A stretch of 64,000 bases of DNA, from positions 124,001-188,000 of the forward strand of contig JAACTB010000013.1 of assembly GCA_009993605.1 (NCBI GenBank), given 5' to 3'. The notes beneath the pieces are model-generated. The model saw only the letters and a list, made by a program, of their open reading frames with translations. It did not search any database and had not been told where the DNA came from. Source of the DNA: Erythrobacter sp. (GTDB lineage Bacteria > Pseudomonadota > Alphaproteobacteria > Sphingomonadales > Sphingomonadaceae). The position numbers and the translations under genes are program-made. Below are positions 6,983 to 15,967 of this stretch, piece by piece (position 1 is the stretch's first letter; the number at the start of each line of letters is the position of its first letter).

Positions 6983-7950
6983 ATCTCGCCCCGTTCGCGG
7001 CGCAGGGCGAACCATTTTTCGACATTGCGATTATGCTCGTCGAGCGTCTGGGCGAAGGCGTGGCCCCCGGTTCCGTCCGCCACCATATAGCGCGCATCGG
7101 TCTCCGCCGGGTTCAGCACGGCGGCGATCGCCTCGCGCCCCGGATTGGTGATCGGCGCCTTGGGCAGCCCGGTCATCGAATAGGTGTTGTAATCGTTGAC
7201 CGCCGCGATTTCGGACTGGCGGATACGTCGGCCGAGCGGTTTGCCACGCGTAATCGGATAGATGATCGTCGGATCGGCCTGCAACAGCATCCCGTCCTTC
7301 AGGCGATTGGAATAGAGCCCTGCGACCATGCGCCGTTCGCGCGCGACCCCGGTTTCCTTTTCGACAATGGAGGCGAGCGTCACGGCGTCCTGAATATTGT
7401 CGACCGCGATATCCGATGCACGCTTGGGCCAGGCTTCCGCGAGATAATTCTGCATCGCCGCCTGCATCCGCGCGAGCACCTTGGCGCGCGGTTCGCCTCG
7501 CTCGAAATCGTAAGTGTCGGGGAGGACCGATCCTTCGACCGGGACCGGTATCTCGCCGGTCAGAAGCGGCTCGGCCATCAGGCGTTCGTGCACCAGGATG
7601 GACGGCGTGCCTTCGGGTATCGTGACGAAGCGACGGATCGGCTGGCCGTGTTGCAAGGTGTCCAGCATTCCTGCGGGGCTGATCCCGGCGGGCAGCAGGA
7701 ATTCTCCGGCCTGGACCGGATCGCCGCTGCCCAGCAGCTTCGCGCGCAGCAGGAAGCTGTTCGCCGACGCGATGGCGCCTTCCGATTCGAGCTTGTCGGC
7801 GACCGCCGTCAGCGTCGATCCCGAAGCGACGGTGAATTCGCGATCCTCTTCGATCTCCGACGTCGCCCACCAGCCCGCCGCCAGCCAGATCGCACCGACA
7901 AGCGCGACCAGGACGGCGACCGCCGCCGCCAGCAGGCCGATCCGCTTCAC
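6979..7950 (-). CDS. mltG: endolytic peptidoglycan transglycosylase MltG
   Basis: The protein has 323 residues. A single N-terminal membrane anchor (about residues 5-27) is followed by a LysM-like region and the YceG/MltG catalytic domain. The conserved SIVEKETG segment carries the catalytic Glu, and the downstream region has the family's GLP-API-NPG pattern (TGLPKAPITNPGREAI). MltG cleaves nascent glycan strands at the inner membrane and sets their length. It starts 2 bases after the fabF stop and overlaps the LigT-like gene, so fabF-mltG-ligT form one unit. Confidence 0.95.
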   Translation of the reverse strand: MKRIGLLAAAVAVLVALVGAIWLAAGWWATSEIEEDREFTVASGSTLTAVADKLESEGAIASANSFLLRAKLLGSGDPVQAGEFLLPAGISPAGMLDTLQHGQPIRRFVTIPEGTPSILVHERLMAEPLLTGEIPVPVEGSVLPDTYDFERGEPRAKVLARMQAAMQNYLAEAWPKRASDIAVDNIQDAVTLASIVEKETGVARERRMVAGLYSNRLKDGMLLQADPTIIYPITRGKPLGRRIRQSEIAAVNDYNTYSMTGLPKAPITNPGREAIAAVLNPAETDARYMVADGTGGHAFAQTLDEHNRNVEKWFALRRERGEM

Positions 7951-7951
7951 G

Positions 7952-9211
7952 TCAGTCGACCTTCTTCACCACCAGCGAGGCGTTGGTGCCGCCGAACCCG
8001 AAGCTGTTGTTGAGCGCGGCCTTTACCTCGCGCTTCCTCGCGGTGTGCGGCACGAGATCGACGCCCTCCGTCCCTTCGTCGGGATCGTCGAGATTGAGCG
8101 TGGGCGGCACGATCTGGTCGCGGATGGCCAGCATGCAGAAGATCGCCTCGACTGCGCCGGCGCCGCCAAGCAGGTGGCCGATGGCGGATTTCGTGCTACT
8201 CATCGATGCGCCGCACAGATCATCGCCCAGCACGCGCTTGACCGCGGCGAGCTCGATCGTGTCGGCCATGGTCGAGGTGCCGTGCGCGTTGACGTAATCG
8301 ATGTCGCACGCCTCCAGCCCGGATTTCTTCAGCGCCATCCGCATCGCCAGTTCCGCGCCCTTGCCTTCGGGGTGCGGCGCGGTGACGTGATAGGCATCGC
8401 CCGAAAGGCCGTAACCGACCACTTCGGCATAGATCTTCGCACCGCGCGACTTGGCGTGCTCGTACTCCTCGAGCACGACGACACCCGCGCCCTCGCCCAT
8501 CACGAAGCCGTCGCGGTTCTTGTCATAAGGACGGCTGGCTTCCTTGGGCCGGTCGTTCATGCTCATATTGAGCGCGCGCGCCTGCGCGAAGCCTGCCACG
8601 CCGAGCGGATTGATGGTCGATTCCGCCCCGCCCGCCAGCATGATATCGGCATCGTCCAGAGCGATCATCCGCGCGGCGTCCCCGATCGAGTGCGCGCCGG
8701 TCGAACAGGCGGTGACGACCGCGTGGTTCGGGCCCATCAGGCCGTATTTGATCGAAACCTGCCCGCCGATCAGATTGATCAGGCGGCCATGGACGAAATG
8801 CGGGCTGACCCGGCCCGGGCCGCGTTCGGCAAGGACCAGGCTCTCGCTCTCGATCCCCGGCAGACCGCCGATGCCCGACCCGATCGAAACGCCCGCGCGT
8901 TCCTTCGTGGCCTGGTCCATGTCCTCGAGACCCGCATCCTCGATCGCCTGCCCGGCGGCATCGATACCATAGACGATGAAGGGATCGACCTGGCGCTGAA
9001 CCTTGTGGTCCACTCGCTTGTCGGGATCGAAGCCCCAGGGGTGGTCCTTCGGCTTCACCTCGCATGCGATCAGGCACTTCTGGCCCGTCGTGTCGAAGCG
9101 GGTGATCGGGCCCGCCCCGCTTTCCCCGGCGAGCAGATTGGCCCAGGTAGTCTCGACATCGCCGCCCAGCGGGGTGACGAGGCCCAGTCCGGTTACGACG
9201 ACGCGGCGCAT
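7952..9211 (-). CDS. fabF: 3-oxoacyl-[acyl-carrier-protein] synthase II
   Basis: At 419 residues this is full length for KAS II. It starts MRRVVVTGLGLVTPLG and carries the Cys-His-His triad: C169 in TACSTGAH, then NAHGTST and IGHLLGGAGA. It elongates acyl-ACP with malonyl-ACP in fatty acid synthesis. The acpP gene lies 95 bases upstream on the same strand, separated by an inverted repeat that could reduce read-through and so keep acpP more abundant than fabF. mltG follows after 1 base. Confidence 0.97.
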   Translation of the reverse strand: MRRVVVTGLGLVTPLGGDVETTWANLLAGESGAGPITRFDTTGQKCLIACEVKPKDHPWGFDPDKRVDHKVQRQVDPFIVYGIDAAGQAIEDAGLEDMDQATKERAGVSIGSGIGGLPGIESESLVLAERGPGRVSPHFVHGRLINLIGGQVSIKYGLMGPNHAVVTACSTGAHSIGDAARMIALDDADIMLAGGAESTINPLGVAGFAQARALNMSMNDRPKEASRPYDKNRDGFVMGEGAGVVVLEEYEHAKSRGAKIYAEVVGYGLSGDAYHVTAPHPEGKGAELAMRMALKKSGLEACDIDYVNAHGTSTMADTIELAAVKRVLGDDLCGASMSSTKSAIGHLLGGAGAVEAIFCMLAIRDQIVPPTLNLDDPDEGTEGVDLVPHTARKREVKAALNNSFGFGGTNASLVVKKVD

Positions 9212-9225
9212 AGGAACTCTCCGAA

Positions 9226-9265
9226 AAATGCAACAGGCCCGGCCCGGCTAGGGGCTCGGGCCTGT
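9226..9265 (-). terminator. Rho-independent terminator or attenuator between acpP and fabF
   Basis: A 9-bp stem (9257-9265 with 9233-9241) is followed on the reverse strand by a TTTTT run at 9230-9226. It lies in the acpP-fabF gap. Because fabF follows immediately, partial termination is likely; this is inferred from position. Confidence 0.65.
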
Positions 9266-9305
9266 CCGATCCCGCCTCAGCCGAGCGGGTTAGCCAAAAG
9301 AGCGA

Positions 9306-9542
9306 TCAGCCCTTGTGCTCTTCGATATACTTGGTCGCATCGCCGACGGTGGTGATCTTCTCAGCAGCATCGTCGGGGATTTCGACGCCGAATTCTTCTT
9401 CGAACGCCATGACGAGTTCAACGATGTCGAGGCTGTCGGCGCCCAGATCGTCGATGAAGCTGGCATCCTGCGTTACCTTGTCGGCTTCCACGCCCAGATG
9501 TTCGACGACGATCTTCTGTACGCGCTCGGCAGTATCGCTCAT
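9306..9542 (-). CDS. acpP: acyl carrier protein
   Basis: This is a 78-residue, strongly acidic protein with the phosphopantetheine attachment motif GADSLD (Ser37). It is the carrier for fatty acid synthesis and supplies FabF, encoded just downstream. A GAGAGGG ribosome-binding site lies 6 bases before the ATG. Length and sequence are standard for alphaproteobacterial AcpP. Confidence 0.98.
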   Translation of the reverse strand: MSDTAERVQKIVVEHLGVEADKVTQDASFIDDLGADSLDIVELVMAFEEEFGVEIPDDAAEKITTVGDATKYIEEHKG

Positions 9543-9644
9543 TTTATTCCCTCTCGAAAAATGGGAGTTTGAAAATTGGCTTTCGCCCTAGTGAACGGGG
9601 CGGCGCAGCGCAAGGGCATCTCGGCCCATTGTCCGATCAACCGC

Positions 9645-9670
9645 TGAACCTTTGCGGCGCTTCGTGGTTT
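9645..9670 (+). promoter_or_regulatory. possible EcfG-type (general stress) promoter before the PA2169-like gene
   Basis: TGAAC (9645-9649), 17 bases, then GTTT (9667-9670) resembles the alphaproteobacterial EcfG consensus GGAAC-N16/17-GTT with one mismatch in the -35. It is about 40 bases upstream of the ATG at 9709. Its match is poorer than that of the csbD promoter. Confidence 0.4.
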
Positions 9671-9708
9671 GACCAAGCAGTACCAACCCATTGAAGGGAC
9701 GCAGATCA

Positions 9709-10140
9709 ATGACTTCCACCGCATTCAAGAGCCTGACCGACACCACTTTCGATTCGGTCGAAGGCTATCGCAAGGCCCATGAGAAGGCGAAAAGCGCGCA
9801 GCTGAAGCAGGCCTTGCAGCAGCGGCTCGACAAGCGCCAGCAGACGCTCGGCACTCTGAACGCCCAACTCGAACGCCAGGGCGACGAATTGGTGACCAAG
9901 GGCACGGCCACGGGCGGCCTTCACCGCCTCTGGGTCGATATCACCGATCTCTTCGAAAGCGGAGACGAGGCCGCCGCCGAACGCGTCGAAGAGGGTGAGG
10001 ACTACCTGAAGGAAAAGTTCGAAGCGGCCCTCAAGGACGACGACCTCGAACCGGGCGAGCGTGCTGTGGTCGAACAGTGCTTCGCCGAGATTCAGGAAGG
10101 CGAACGCTTCGGCGACATGGTCGCCAAGCAGTATGACTGA
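9709..10140 (+). CDS. PA2169-like four-helix-bundle protein (DUF2383)
   Basis: The protein is 143 residues from the ATG at 9709, which has GAAGGGA 9 bases upstream; the frame is open 18 bases earlier. It is charged and helical, with a repeated pattern TTFDSVEGYRKAHEKAKS near the N-terminus and a long C-terminal helix (EEGEDYLKEKFEAAL). This fits the ferritin-like PA2169 family, found in stress-associated loci and of unknown activity. It diverges from acpP and may be driven by an EcfG-type promoter. A bidirectional terminator separates it from aspS. Confidence 0.85.
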   Translation: MTSTAFKSLTDTTFDSVEGYRKAHEKAKSAQLKQALQQRLDKRQQTLGTLNAQLERQGDELVTKGTATGGLHRLWVDITDLFESGDEAAAERVEEGEDYLKEKFEAALKDDDLEPGERAVVEQCFAEIQEGERFGDMVAKQYD

Positions 10141-10177
10141 GATCTAGGTCAAACTGGAAGAATCCAGGCCAAGAAGG

Positions 10178-10209
10178 AAAGGGCGCGGATCGATTTCCGC
10201 GCCCTTTTC
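10178..10209. terminator. Rho-independent terminator, probably bidirectional
   Basis: A 12-bp stem (10178-10189 with 10196-10207), GC-rich with AAA/TTT ends, is followed by TTTT on the forward strand. It lies between the convergent PA2169-like gene and aspS. Confidence 0.8.
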
Positions 10210-10226
10210 GTGCCAGCCCTTTCGGG

Positions 10227-12092
10227 TCAGCCGTCCTGGGCCTGCGGATCTTCATCGCGAACGGTGGCGTTCGAATTCATGTCCGTGCCCTCCCCGCTGC
10301 GCGCGGCTTCGGTCGCCTCGCGCGCCTTGAGCGACAATTGGATGTTTAATTCGCGCAATTGCTTGGCGCTCACCACGCTCGGCGCGCCCATCATCAAATC
10401 CTGCGCGCGCTGATTCATCGGGAAAGCGATAACCTCGCGGATGTTCGGCTCGTCCGCCAGCAGCATCACGATCCGGTCGATCCCCGGCGCCGAGCCACCA
10501 TGCGGCGGCGCGCCCAGCTTGAACGCTTCGATCATGCCGGAGAAGTTCGCATCGACCTCTTCCTGCGAATAGCCCGCCAGCGCGAAGGCCTTGTACATGA
10601 TTTCCGGCTTGTGGTTCCGGATCGCGCCCGAGCTGAGCTCGTACCCGTTGCAGACGATGTCGTACTGCCACGCCTTGATATCGAGCGGATCCTGCGTCTC
10701 CAGCGCTTCCATCTCGCCCTGCGGCATGGAGAACGGGTTGTGGCTGAAATCGACCTTCTTGAGGTCCTCGTCCCATTCGAACATCGGGAAATCGACGATC
10801 CAGCAGAACTTGAAGCAGCCTTCCTCGATCAGACCGAGCTCTTCCGCAACACGCGTGCGCGCGGCCCCGGCCAGCTTGGCGGCGTCCTTCTCCTTGCCCG
10901 CGGCGAAGAACAGCCCGTCGTTTTCGCCAAGGCCCAGCTCGGCATAGAGCTTCTCCATGCCCTCGGTGCCGTGGTTCTTGGCGATCGGGCCGCCGAACTC
11001 GCCCTGCTTGCGCGTGACATAGCCGAGCCCCGCAAAGCCTTCCTTGCGCGCCCAGTCGTTCATGTCGTCGAAGAACTTGCGGCTCTTCTCATGCGTGTGT
11101 GGCGCGGGGATCACGCGCACCCGGCCCCCGCCGCCGACGATCTTTTCGAACAGGCCGAAGCCGGAGCTGGTGAAGTGCTCGGTGACGTCCGAGATGATCA
11201 GCGGATTGCGCAAATCGGGCTTGTCGCTGCCGTATTTCAGCATCGCTTCGGCGTAGGGGATGCGCGGGAATTCGCCCGCAGGCGTCACGCTCTTGCCGCC
11301 GGAGAACTCCTCGAACACGCCCGCCAGCACCGGCTCGATCGTGTTGAACACGTCTTCCTGCGTCACGAAGCTCATTTCGAAGTCGAGCTGGTAGAATTCG
11401 GGGCTGCGATCGGCGCGCAGATCCTCGTCGCGGAAACAGGGCGCGATCTGGAAATAACGGTCGAAGCCCGCGACCATCAGCAGCTGCTTGAACATCTGCG
11501 GCGCCTGCGGGAGCGCATAGAAGCGCCCGGCGTGAAGGCGGCTGGGGACGAGATAATCGCGTGCGCCTTCGGGGCTGGAGGCGCCCAGGATCGGCGTCTG
11601 GAATTCAGAGAACCCCTGATCGGTCATGCGGCGGCGCAGGCTCTGGATCACCTTGTTGCGCAGCATGATATTGGCGTGCACCCGCTCGCGCCGTAGATCG
11701 ACGAAGCGGTATTTCAAGCGGATGTCCTCGGGATAGTCTTCCGCCGAATTGACGATCAGCGGCAGATCCGATGCGCGGCTCTGCACTTCGATGGAGCGGG
11801 CGAAGACTTCGATCTCGCCGGTCGGCAGATTGGCGTTCACCGCCGCCGCATCGCGCGCCTTCACCGTCCCGTCGATCGTCACAACGGATTCGAGCTTCAG
11901 CTTTTCGAGAACCGGCAGCGCCTCGCTGTCGCTGTCGGCAACGATCTGGGTGATCCCGTAATGGTCGCGCAGGTCGACGAACAGGACGCCGCCATGATCG
12001 CGCTTGTTATGGACCCAGCCGGACAGGCGGACGTTCTGATCGACGTCGCTTTTGGTCAGTTGGGCGCAGGTGTGAGTGCGATAGGCGTGCAT
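10227..12092 (-). CDS. aspS: aspartate--tRNA ligase
   Basis: The enzyme is about 621 residues from the ATG at 12092 (MHAYRTHTC), preferred over 12107 because GGAAAG lies 7 bases upstream. An N-terminal OB-fold anticodon-binding domain ([26 protein letters not shown]) is followed by the class II catalytic core with the bacterial insertion domain. Motif 2 [10 protein letters not shown] and motif 3 ([13 protein letters not shown]) are intact. A short acidic C-terminal tail extends beyond the usual end. In many alphaproteobacteria AspRS also charges tRNA-Asn for amidation by GatCAB; the sequence alone does not settle that here. Confidence 0.97.
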   Translation of the reverse strand: MHAYRTHTCAQLTKSDVDQNVRLSGWVHNKRDHGGVLFVDLRDHYGITQIVADSDSEALPVLEKLKLESVVTIDGTVKARDAAAVNANLPTGEIEVFARSIEVQSRASDLPLIVNSAEDYPEDIRLKYRFVDLRRERVHANIMLRNKVIQSLRRRMTDQGFSEFQTPILGASSPEGARDYLVPSRLHAGRFYALPQAPQMFKQLLMVAGFDRYFQIAPCFRDEDLRADRSPEFYQLDFEMSFVTQEDVFNTIEPVLAGVFEEFSGGKSVTPAGEFPRIPYAEAMLKYGSDKPDLRNPLIISDVTEHFTSSGFGLFEKIVGGGGRVRVIPAPHTHEKSRKFFDDMNDWARKEGFAGLGYVTRKQGEFGGPIAKNHGTEGMEKLYAELGLGENDGLFFAAGKEKDAAKLAGAARTRVAEELGLIEEGCFKFCWIVDFPMFEWDEDLKKVDFSHNPFSMPQGEMEALETQDPLDIKAWQYDIVCNGYELSSGAIRNHKPEIMYKAFALAGYSQEEVDANFSGMIEAFKLGAPPHGGSAPGIDRIVMLLADEPNIREVIAFPMNQRAQDLMMGAPSVVSAKQLRELNIQLSLKAREATEAARSGEGTDMNSNATVRDEDPQAQDG

Positions 12093-12270
12093 CGAAAGAC
12101 TTTCCAAAATCGGTGCTATGGCGCTAGGGGCCGCATCGCCCCCGATCGCGGCCGGGCCGCGCTGCGCTCCCTCTAGCAGGAAACGCGCGCGCTAACAGGG
12201 CAAGCCTGCCTTTTTGTCAAGGCGGGTGCGCCGCCGGACGGCACTCCGTCCGACAGACAGAAAAGAAACG

Positions 12271-13479
12271 ATGAAAATCCACGACCTCATTACCACCACC
12301 GAACCGCTCGCCGATCTGTGCGACCGGCTGGCGCAGGGCAACTTCGTCTGCGTCGACACCGAATTCATGCGCGAGAACACCTACTGGCCCGAACTCTGCC
12401 TGGTGCAGATCGGGAACGAGGAGGAAGCCGCCGCGATCGATCCGCTGGCCGACGGGATCGACTTGCAACCTCTCTGGGACCTGCTCTGCGACAACGAAGA
12501 TGTGCTCAAGATCTTCCATGCGGGCGGTCAGGACGTCGAAATCGTCTACAATTTCACAGGCAAGACGCCGCATCCGATCTTCGACACCCAGATCGCAATG
12601 ATGGCGATCAGCCAGTCCGAACAGATCGGCTATGCCAATCTCGTTGAAAGCTGGCTCGGCATCACGGTCGACAAAGGCGCGCGCTTCACCGACTGGAGCC
12701 GCCGCCCGCTGACCGATCGCCAGATCGAATATGCGATCGGCGATGTGACCCATCTGGCCAAAATCTTTCCGCGCATACTGAAGAAGCTCATCAAGACCGG
12801 GCGCGGCGCCTGGCTCGATGCGGAAATGGAGAAGCTGGCCGATCCGGCGAATTACGCCAACGATGGCGACACGGCCTGGCATCGCATCCGCTCGCCGGGT
12901 CGCAACGCGCAGGTGCTGGGCCGCCTGAAAGCCCTCGCCGCTTGGCGCGAGAGCGAGGCGCAGCACAAGAACATCCCGCGCGGTCGCATCATGCGCGACG
13001 AGACGCTGGCCGACATCGCCAGCCACCCGCCCAAGCAACAGGGCGATCTCACCAAAGTGCGCGGTCTCTCGAACGCCTGGAAGGACAACGATATCGGCAA
13101 GCGGCTGATGAAAGTGCTGGAAGGCGCCGAGCCGCTGCCCAAGGACGAAATGCCCGAAAAGGCGAAGCGCGGCGCGCCGCTCGGCAAGGAAGGCGCACTG
13201 GTCGCGGACTTGCTCAAGCTGCTGCTCAAGATCCGCGCCCGCGAGATCGACGTCGCGGCACGGCTATTGACCCGCACGGACGAGATGGAAGCGCTCGCCG
13301 CCGGGGCGCGCGATCTCCCGATCCTCCACGGCTGGCGGTACGAGGTGTTCGGGAAGGATGCGCTCGAACTGGTCGAGGGCCGAATGGCCTTCGCGGTGAA
13401 GGACGGCAGATTGCTGATGACCCGCGTCGACACCGCCACCGACGAGACCACGCCCGCCATAGAAAAGGCGGCGGAGTGA
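12271..13479 (+). CDS. rnd: ribonuclease D
   Basis: The protein is 402 residues from the ATG at 12271; the frame is open 57 bases earlier. The DEDD 3'-5' exonuclease domain starts with VDTEFMRENTYWP (D29, E31), continues with a HAGGQD segment and ends with the YAIGDV motif. HRDC-like domains follow (ARDLPILHGWRYEVFG near the end). RNase D trims tRNA 3' ends and other stable RNAs. The oxyR gene begins 10 bases after the stop, so the two are probably co-transcribed. aspS is divergent. Confidence 0.93.
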   Translation: MKIHDLITTTEPLADLCDRLAQGNFVCVDTEFMRENTYWPELCLVQIGNEEEAAAIDPLADGIDLQPLWDLLCDNEDVLKIFHAGGQDVEIVYNFTGKTPHPIFDTQIAMMAISQSEQIGYANLVESWLGITVDKGARFTDWSRRPLTDRQIEYAIGDVTHLAKIFPRILKKLIKTGRGAWLDAEMEKLADPANYANDGDTAWHRIRSPGRNAQVLGRLKALAAWRESEAQHKNIPRGRIMRDETLADIASHPPKQQGDLTKVRGLSNAWKDNDIGKRLMKVLEGAEPLPKDEMPEKAKRGAPLGKEGALVADLLKLLLKIRAREIDVAARLLTRTDEMEALAAGARDLPILHGWRYEVFGKDALELVEGRMAFAVKDGRLLMTRVDTATDETTPAIEKAAE

Positions 13480-13489
13480 GCGCGGACCG

Positions 13490-14398
13490 GTGAGCACCTA
13501 CCTCCCCACCATCAAGCAGCTGCAATATCTCGTCGCGCTGCACGAACACGGTCATTTCGGCCGCGCGGCGGAAGCGAGCTTCGTCTCGCAATCGACTCTG
13601 AGCGCGGGCATTCGCGAGCTCGAATCGCTGCTCGGCGTGACTCTGGTCGAGCGGAGCCGCCGGGTCGTGCGCTTCACGGCGCTGGGCAATCAGGTGGTGG
13701 AGAAGGCGCATCGCATCCTGCGCGAGGCGGAAGAGCTTTCGGACCTGGTGCAGGCCGCGGGTAAGCCGCTTGCAGGCCAGTTGCGCATGAGCGTGATCCC
13801 CACGATCGCGCCCTTCATGCTCCCCCGATTCCTGCCGCGCCTCCGCAAGGAACGGCCCGATCTCGAACTGTTCCTGCGCGAGGAAACCAGCCAGGACGCG
13901 GTCGAGTCTTTGCAGCACGGGCGCGTCGATTGCGTCCTGCTGGCCCTCCCCTTCGCCACCGGCGAGGTCGAACAGGCGCATATCGCGGACGACAGGCTGT
14001 TCGTCGCCTTCCCCAAGGACGATCCGCGCGATCCCCCCGCCACCATCTCCGCCGAAGAGATCGATGCGATGAGCGCGGGCGGTAGGTTGCTGTTATTGGA
14101 GGACGGTCATTGCCTCAAGGACCACGCGCTCGCCGCCTGCAACCGCCCGGAACTGCGCGGCTCGGCCACCATGATCGGCACGAGCCTGCACACGCTGGTG
14201 CAACTGGTCGATAACGGCCTCGGCCTGACGATGATTCCCGAAATGGCCGTCGATGCGGGCATCCTCCAAGGGACCGACGTGGTCGCGCGCCCGCTGGAAA
14301 CCGACAACGCCGCGCGCGAAATCGCGCTGATCTGGCGCAAGAATTCCCCCCGCCGCAGCGATTTCGAACTGCTGGCCGAGGAATTGCGGGCGGGGTAG
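13490..14398 (+). CDS. oxyR: hydrogen-peroxide-responsive LysR-type regulator OxyR
   Basis: This 302-residue regulator has an N-terminal winged helix-turn-helix (HGHFGRAAEASFVSQSTLSA) and a LysR effector domain. The redox pair C208 and C217 lies in EDGHCLKDHALAAC, the same motif and nine-residue spacing as C199/C208 of E. coli OxyR. That distinguishes it from other LysR proteins. Disulfide formation would activate peroxide-defence genes, none of which lie next to it. The start is a GTG, 10 bases after rnd. It converges on the secreted hypothetical gene with no gap. Confidence 0.9.
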   Translation: MSTYLPTIKQLQYLVALHEHGHFGRAAEASFVSQSTLSAGIRELESLLGVTLVERSRRVVRFTALGNQVVEKAHRILREAEELSDLVQAAGKPLAGQLRMSVIPTIAPFMLPRFLPRLRKERPDLELFLREETSQDAVESLQHGRVDCVLLALPFATGEVEQAHIADDRLFVAFPKDDPRDPPATISAEEIDAMSAGGRLLLLEDGHCLKDHALAACNRPELRGSATMIGTSLHTLVQLVDNGLGLTMIPEMAVDAGILQGTDVVARPLETDNAAREIALIWRKNSPRRSDFELLAEELRAG

Positions 14399-15193
14399 TC
14401 AGCCCCCCGACCACCTTGTCTCGACGTATTCCTTCAAGTCATAACCGGTCCTGAAACTCGAATTGTTCCATTTGTCGATTTCCTTTTGCTTGAAAGCCGA
14501 TGCTTCCGCACGTGTACCGGACCATTGACACAGGCTTTCCGCAAAGCTTTCCCCGTACTTCGCTGAGACGAAGCGGGCAAAACCGCGCTCCAAAGGTCCA
14601 GGTTTACCTGGACTGTCAGTGCTCGGGATCACACCGCTGATGTAATTTCGCACTGGTTTGTTATCGCTCGATGTAACTCGGCACACATAATAATACGTCT
14701 TGGCGGGTTTCGTTGCTGCATTTGCGCTGCCATTGTCGGATTGCGCCTCCGTTCGACGTGTGTCGGACGATACCGCTGTGGAAGCCCTGCCAACCCGGCT
14801 CTCGGAAGCGCTAGCAGCTTTGCCAGCCGTGCCTGCGCGAATTCCTGTGAAAGGGAAGGAAGGCGCGTCGTCGGGAAACCAGCGTCCGGTAAACCTATCG
14901 CCGTCAATATTAAGAACGTATCGCGACGCTGGCGGGTCGCCGCGTCGCATCAAATCCTCATGCGGCCAGCTCGCCGCTCGAACGGTATTCCCGCTCCTTT
15001 CGCATTTCGCGGGAAAGGGGGCGCCCCGGCCGAAATCGAGCGACCCAGACCCGTCAGCGTTACATCGCAATTTTACGTCGGATTGGTCGGGTTCGATCAG
15101 CCAAACGGTTGACGCCTGTGCGACAGCACTTGTTGCATAAAGAGCTGCCAAGAACCCGACGCCGAGCGTTCCGATGTGCTTCGCGTGATTCAT
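14399..15193 (-). CDS. secreted hypothetical protein
   Basis: This 264-residue protein has an N-terminal signal peptide (GTLGVGFLAALYATSAVAQA, cleavage probably after AVAQA). The mature part has a small beta-rich domain (VWLIEPDQSDVKLRCNADG, then GRWFPDD), a Ser/Thr/Ala-rich linker at about residues 120-165, and a C-terminal domain with paired cysteines (YYYVCRV and SLCQW). I do not recognise a family. Base composition is lower in G+C than the neighbouring oxyR and pgsA genes, so it may be a later arrival. It reads alone, convergent with oxyR, 19 bases upstream of the pgsA stop. Confidence 0.7.
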   Translation of the reverse strand: MNHAKHIGTLGVGFLAALYATSAVAQASTVWLIEPDQSDVKLRCNADGSGSLDFGRGAPFPAKCERSGNTVRAASWPHEDLMRRGDPPASRYVLNIDGDRFTGRWFPDDAPSFPFTGIRAGTAGKAASASESRVGRASTAVSSDTRRTEAQSDNGSANAATKPAKTYYYVCRVTSSDNKPVRNYISGVIPSTDSPGKPGPLERGFARFVSAKYGESFAESLCQWSGTRAEASAFKQKEIDKWNNSSFRTGYDLKEYVETRWSGG

Positions 15194-15212
15194 GTATCCC
15201 CTCCCGAGATTC

Positions 15213-15806
15213 TTAATCCATGTGTTTCAACCCCACCCGGAGGTAGTCCCAACCCGTGATCAGGGTCAGCACCGCAGCCGCCCACAGGGTCACGAGGCCG
15301 TAGGTGTGAGGGATATTGGCCTCCATTTCGCCGATCGTCGCCACCCAATTGGGTAGGCCTTGGCCCAAAATCAGCGAGCCCAACGCCATCAACTGGAAGG
15401 TCGTCTTCCACTTCGCCAAGCGGCTGACCGGCATCGAGACCTGCAATCCGCCGAGGAACTCGCGCAGGCCCGACACAGCGATCTCGCGCACCAGGATAAT
15501 CAGGCCTGCGACCACATGCATATCGCCCACATAAGGTCCGCGCAGCACGCCCTGCGCAGCCAGAACCAGGATCACGGCGGCGACCATGATCTTGTCCGCG
15601 ATGGGGTCGAGAAAGATGCCCAGCTTTGACACTGCTCCGCTGGCGCGCGCCAGATAGCCATCGAAATAATCGGTAATGCCCATCAGGCAGTAGAGGACGA
15701 AGGCGATGAGGAAGCCTGTTGCCCAGCCCGGCCACCACAGGAAATAGGCGAGCAGCGGAATCGCGAAGATCCGCGACAGGGTCAGGATATTGGGCAGGCT
15801 CAGCAT
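15213..15806 (-). CDS. pgsA: CDP-diacylglycerol--glycerol-3-phosphate 3-phosphatidyltransferase
   Basis: This 197-residue membrane protein has about five hydrophobic helices. The CDP-alcohol phosphatidyltransferase signature is complete: D46-xx-D49-G50-xx-A53-R54, then G63-xxx-D67-xxx-D71. It makes phosphatidylglycerol phosphate, the committed step to phosphatidylglycerol and cardiolipin. The start MLSLPNILTLSRI is typical. It is divergent from the MFS transporter gene. Confidence 0.93.
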   Translation of the reverse strand: MLSLPNILTLSRIFAIPLLAYFLWWPGWATGFLIAFVLYCLMGITDYFDGYLARASGAVSKLGIFLDPIADKIMVAAVILVLAAQGVLRGPYVGDMHVVAGLIILVREIAVSGLREFLGGLQVSMPVSRLAKWKTTFQLMALGSLILGQGLPNWVATIGEMEANIPHTYGLVTLWAAAVLTLITGWDYLRVGLKHMD

Positions 15807-15967
15807 CTCCGCCTCCCCTAGCGCGTGCGGCGGCGGAGCAAAAGCCGTCTGATGTCACGATTGCGCAACGGCTCCATCCCAAGCCGCACCACCATTTGAC
15901 TTTGAAGCCACGCCCCCGCTGTTCTAGGGAGCGGGCGAGGCCGCATCGGGACGGCAGGGGACAGAGT

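Noticed and set aside
7514..9355. 613-codon open frame on the + strand antisense to fabF and mltG
   Set aside because: Both sense genes are certain, and this translation shows no domain and runs across an intergenic junction on the opposite strand.
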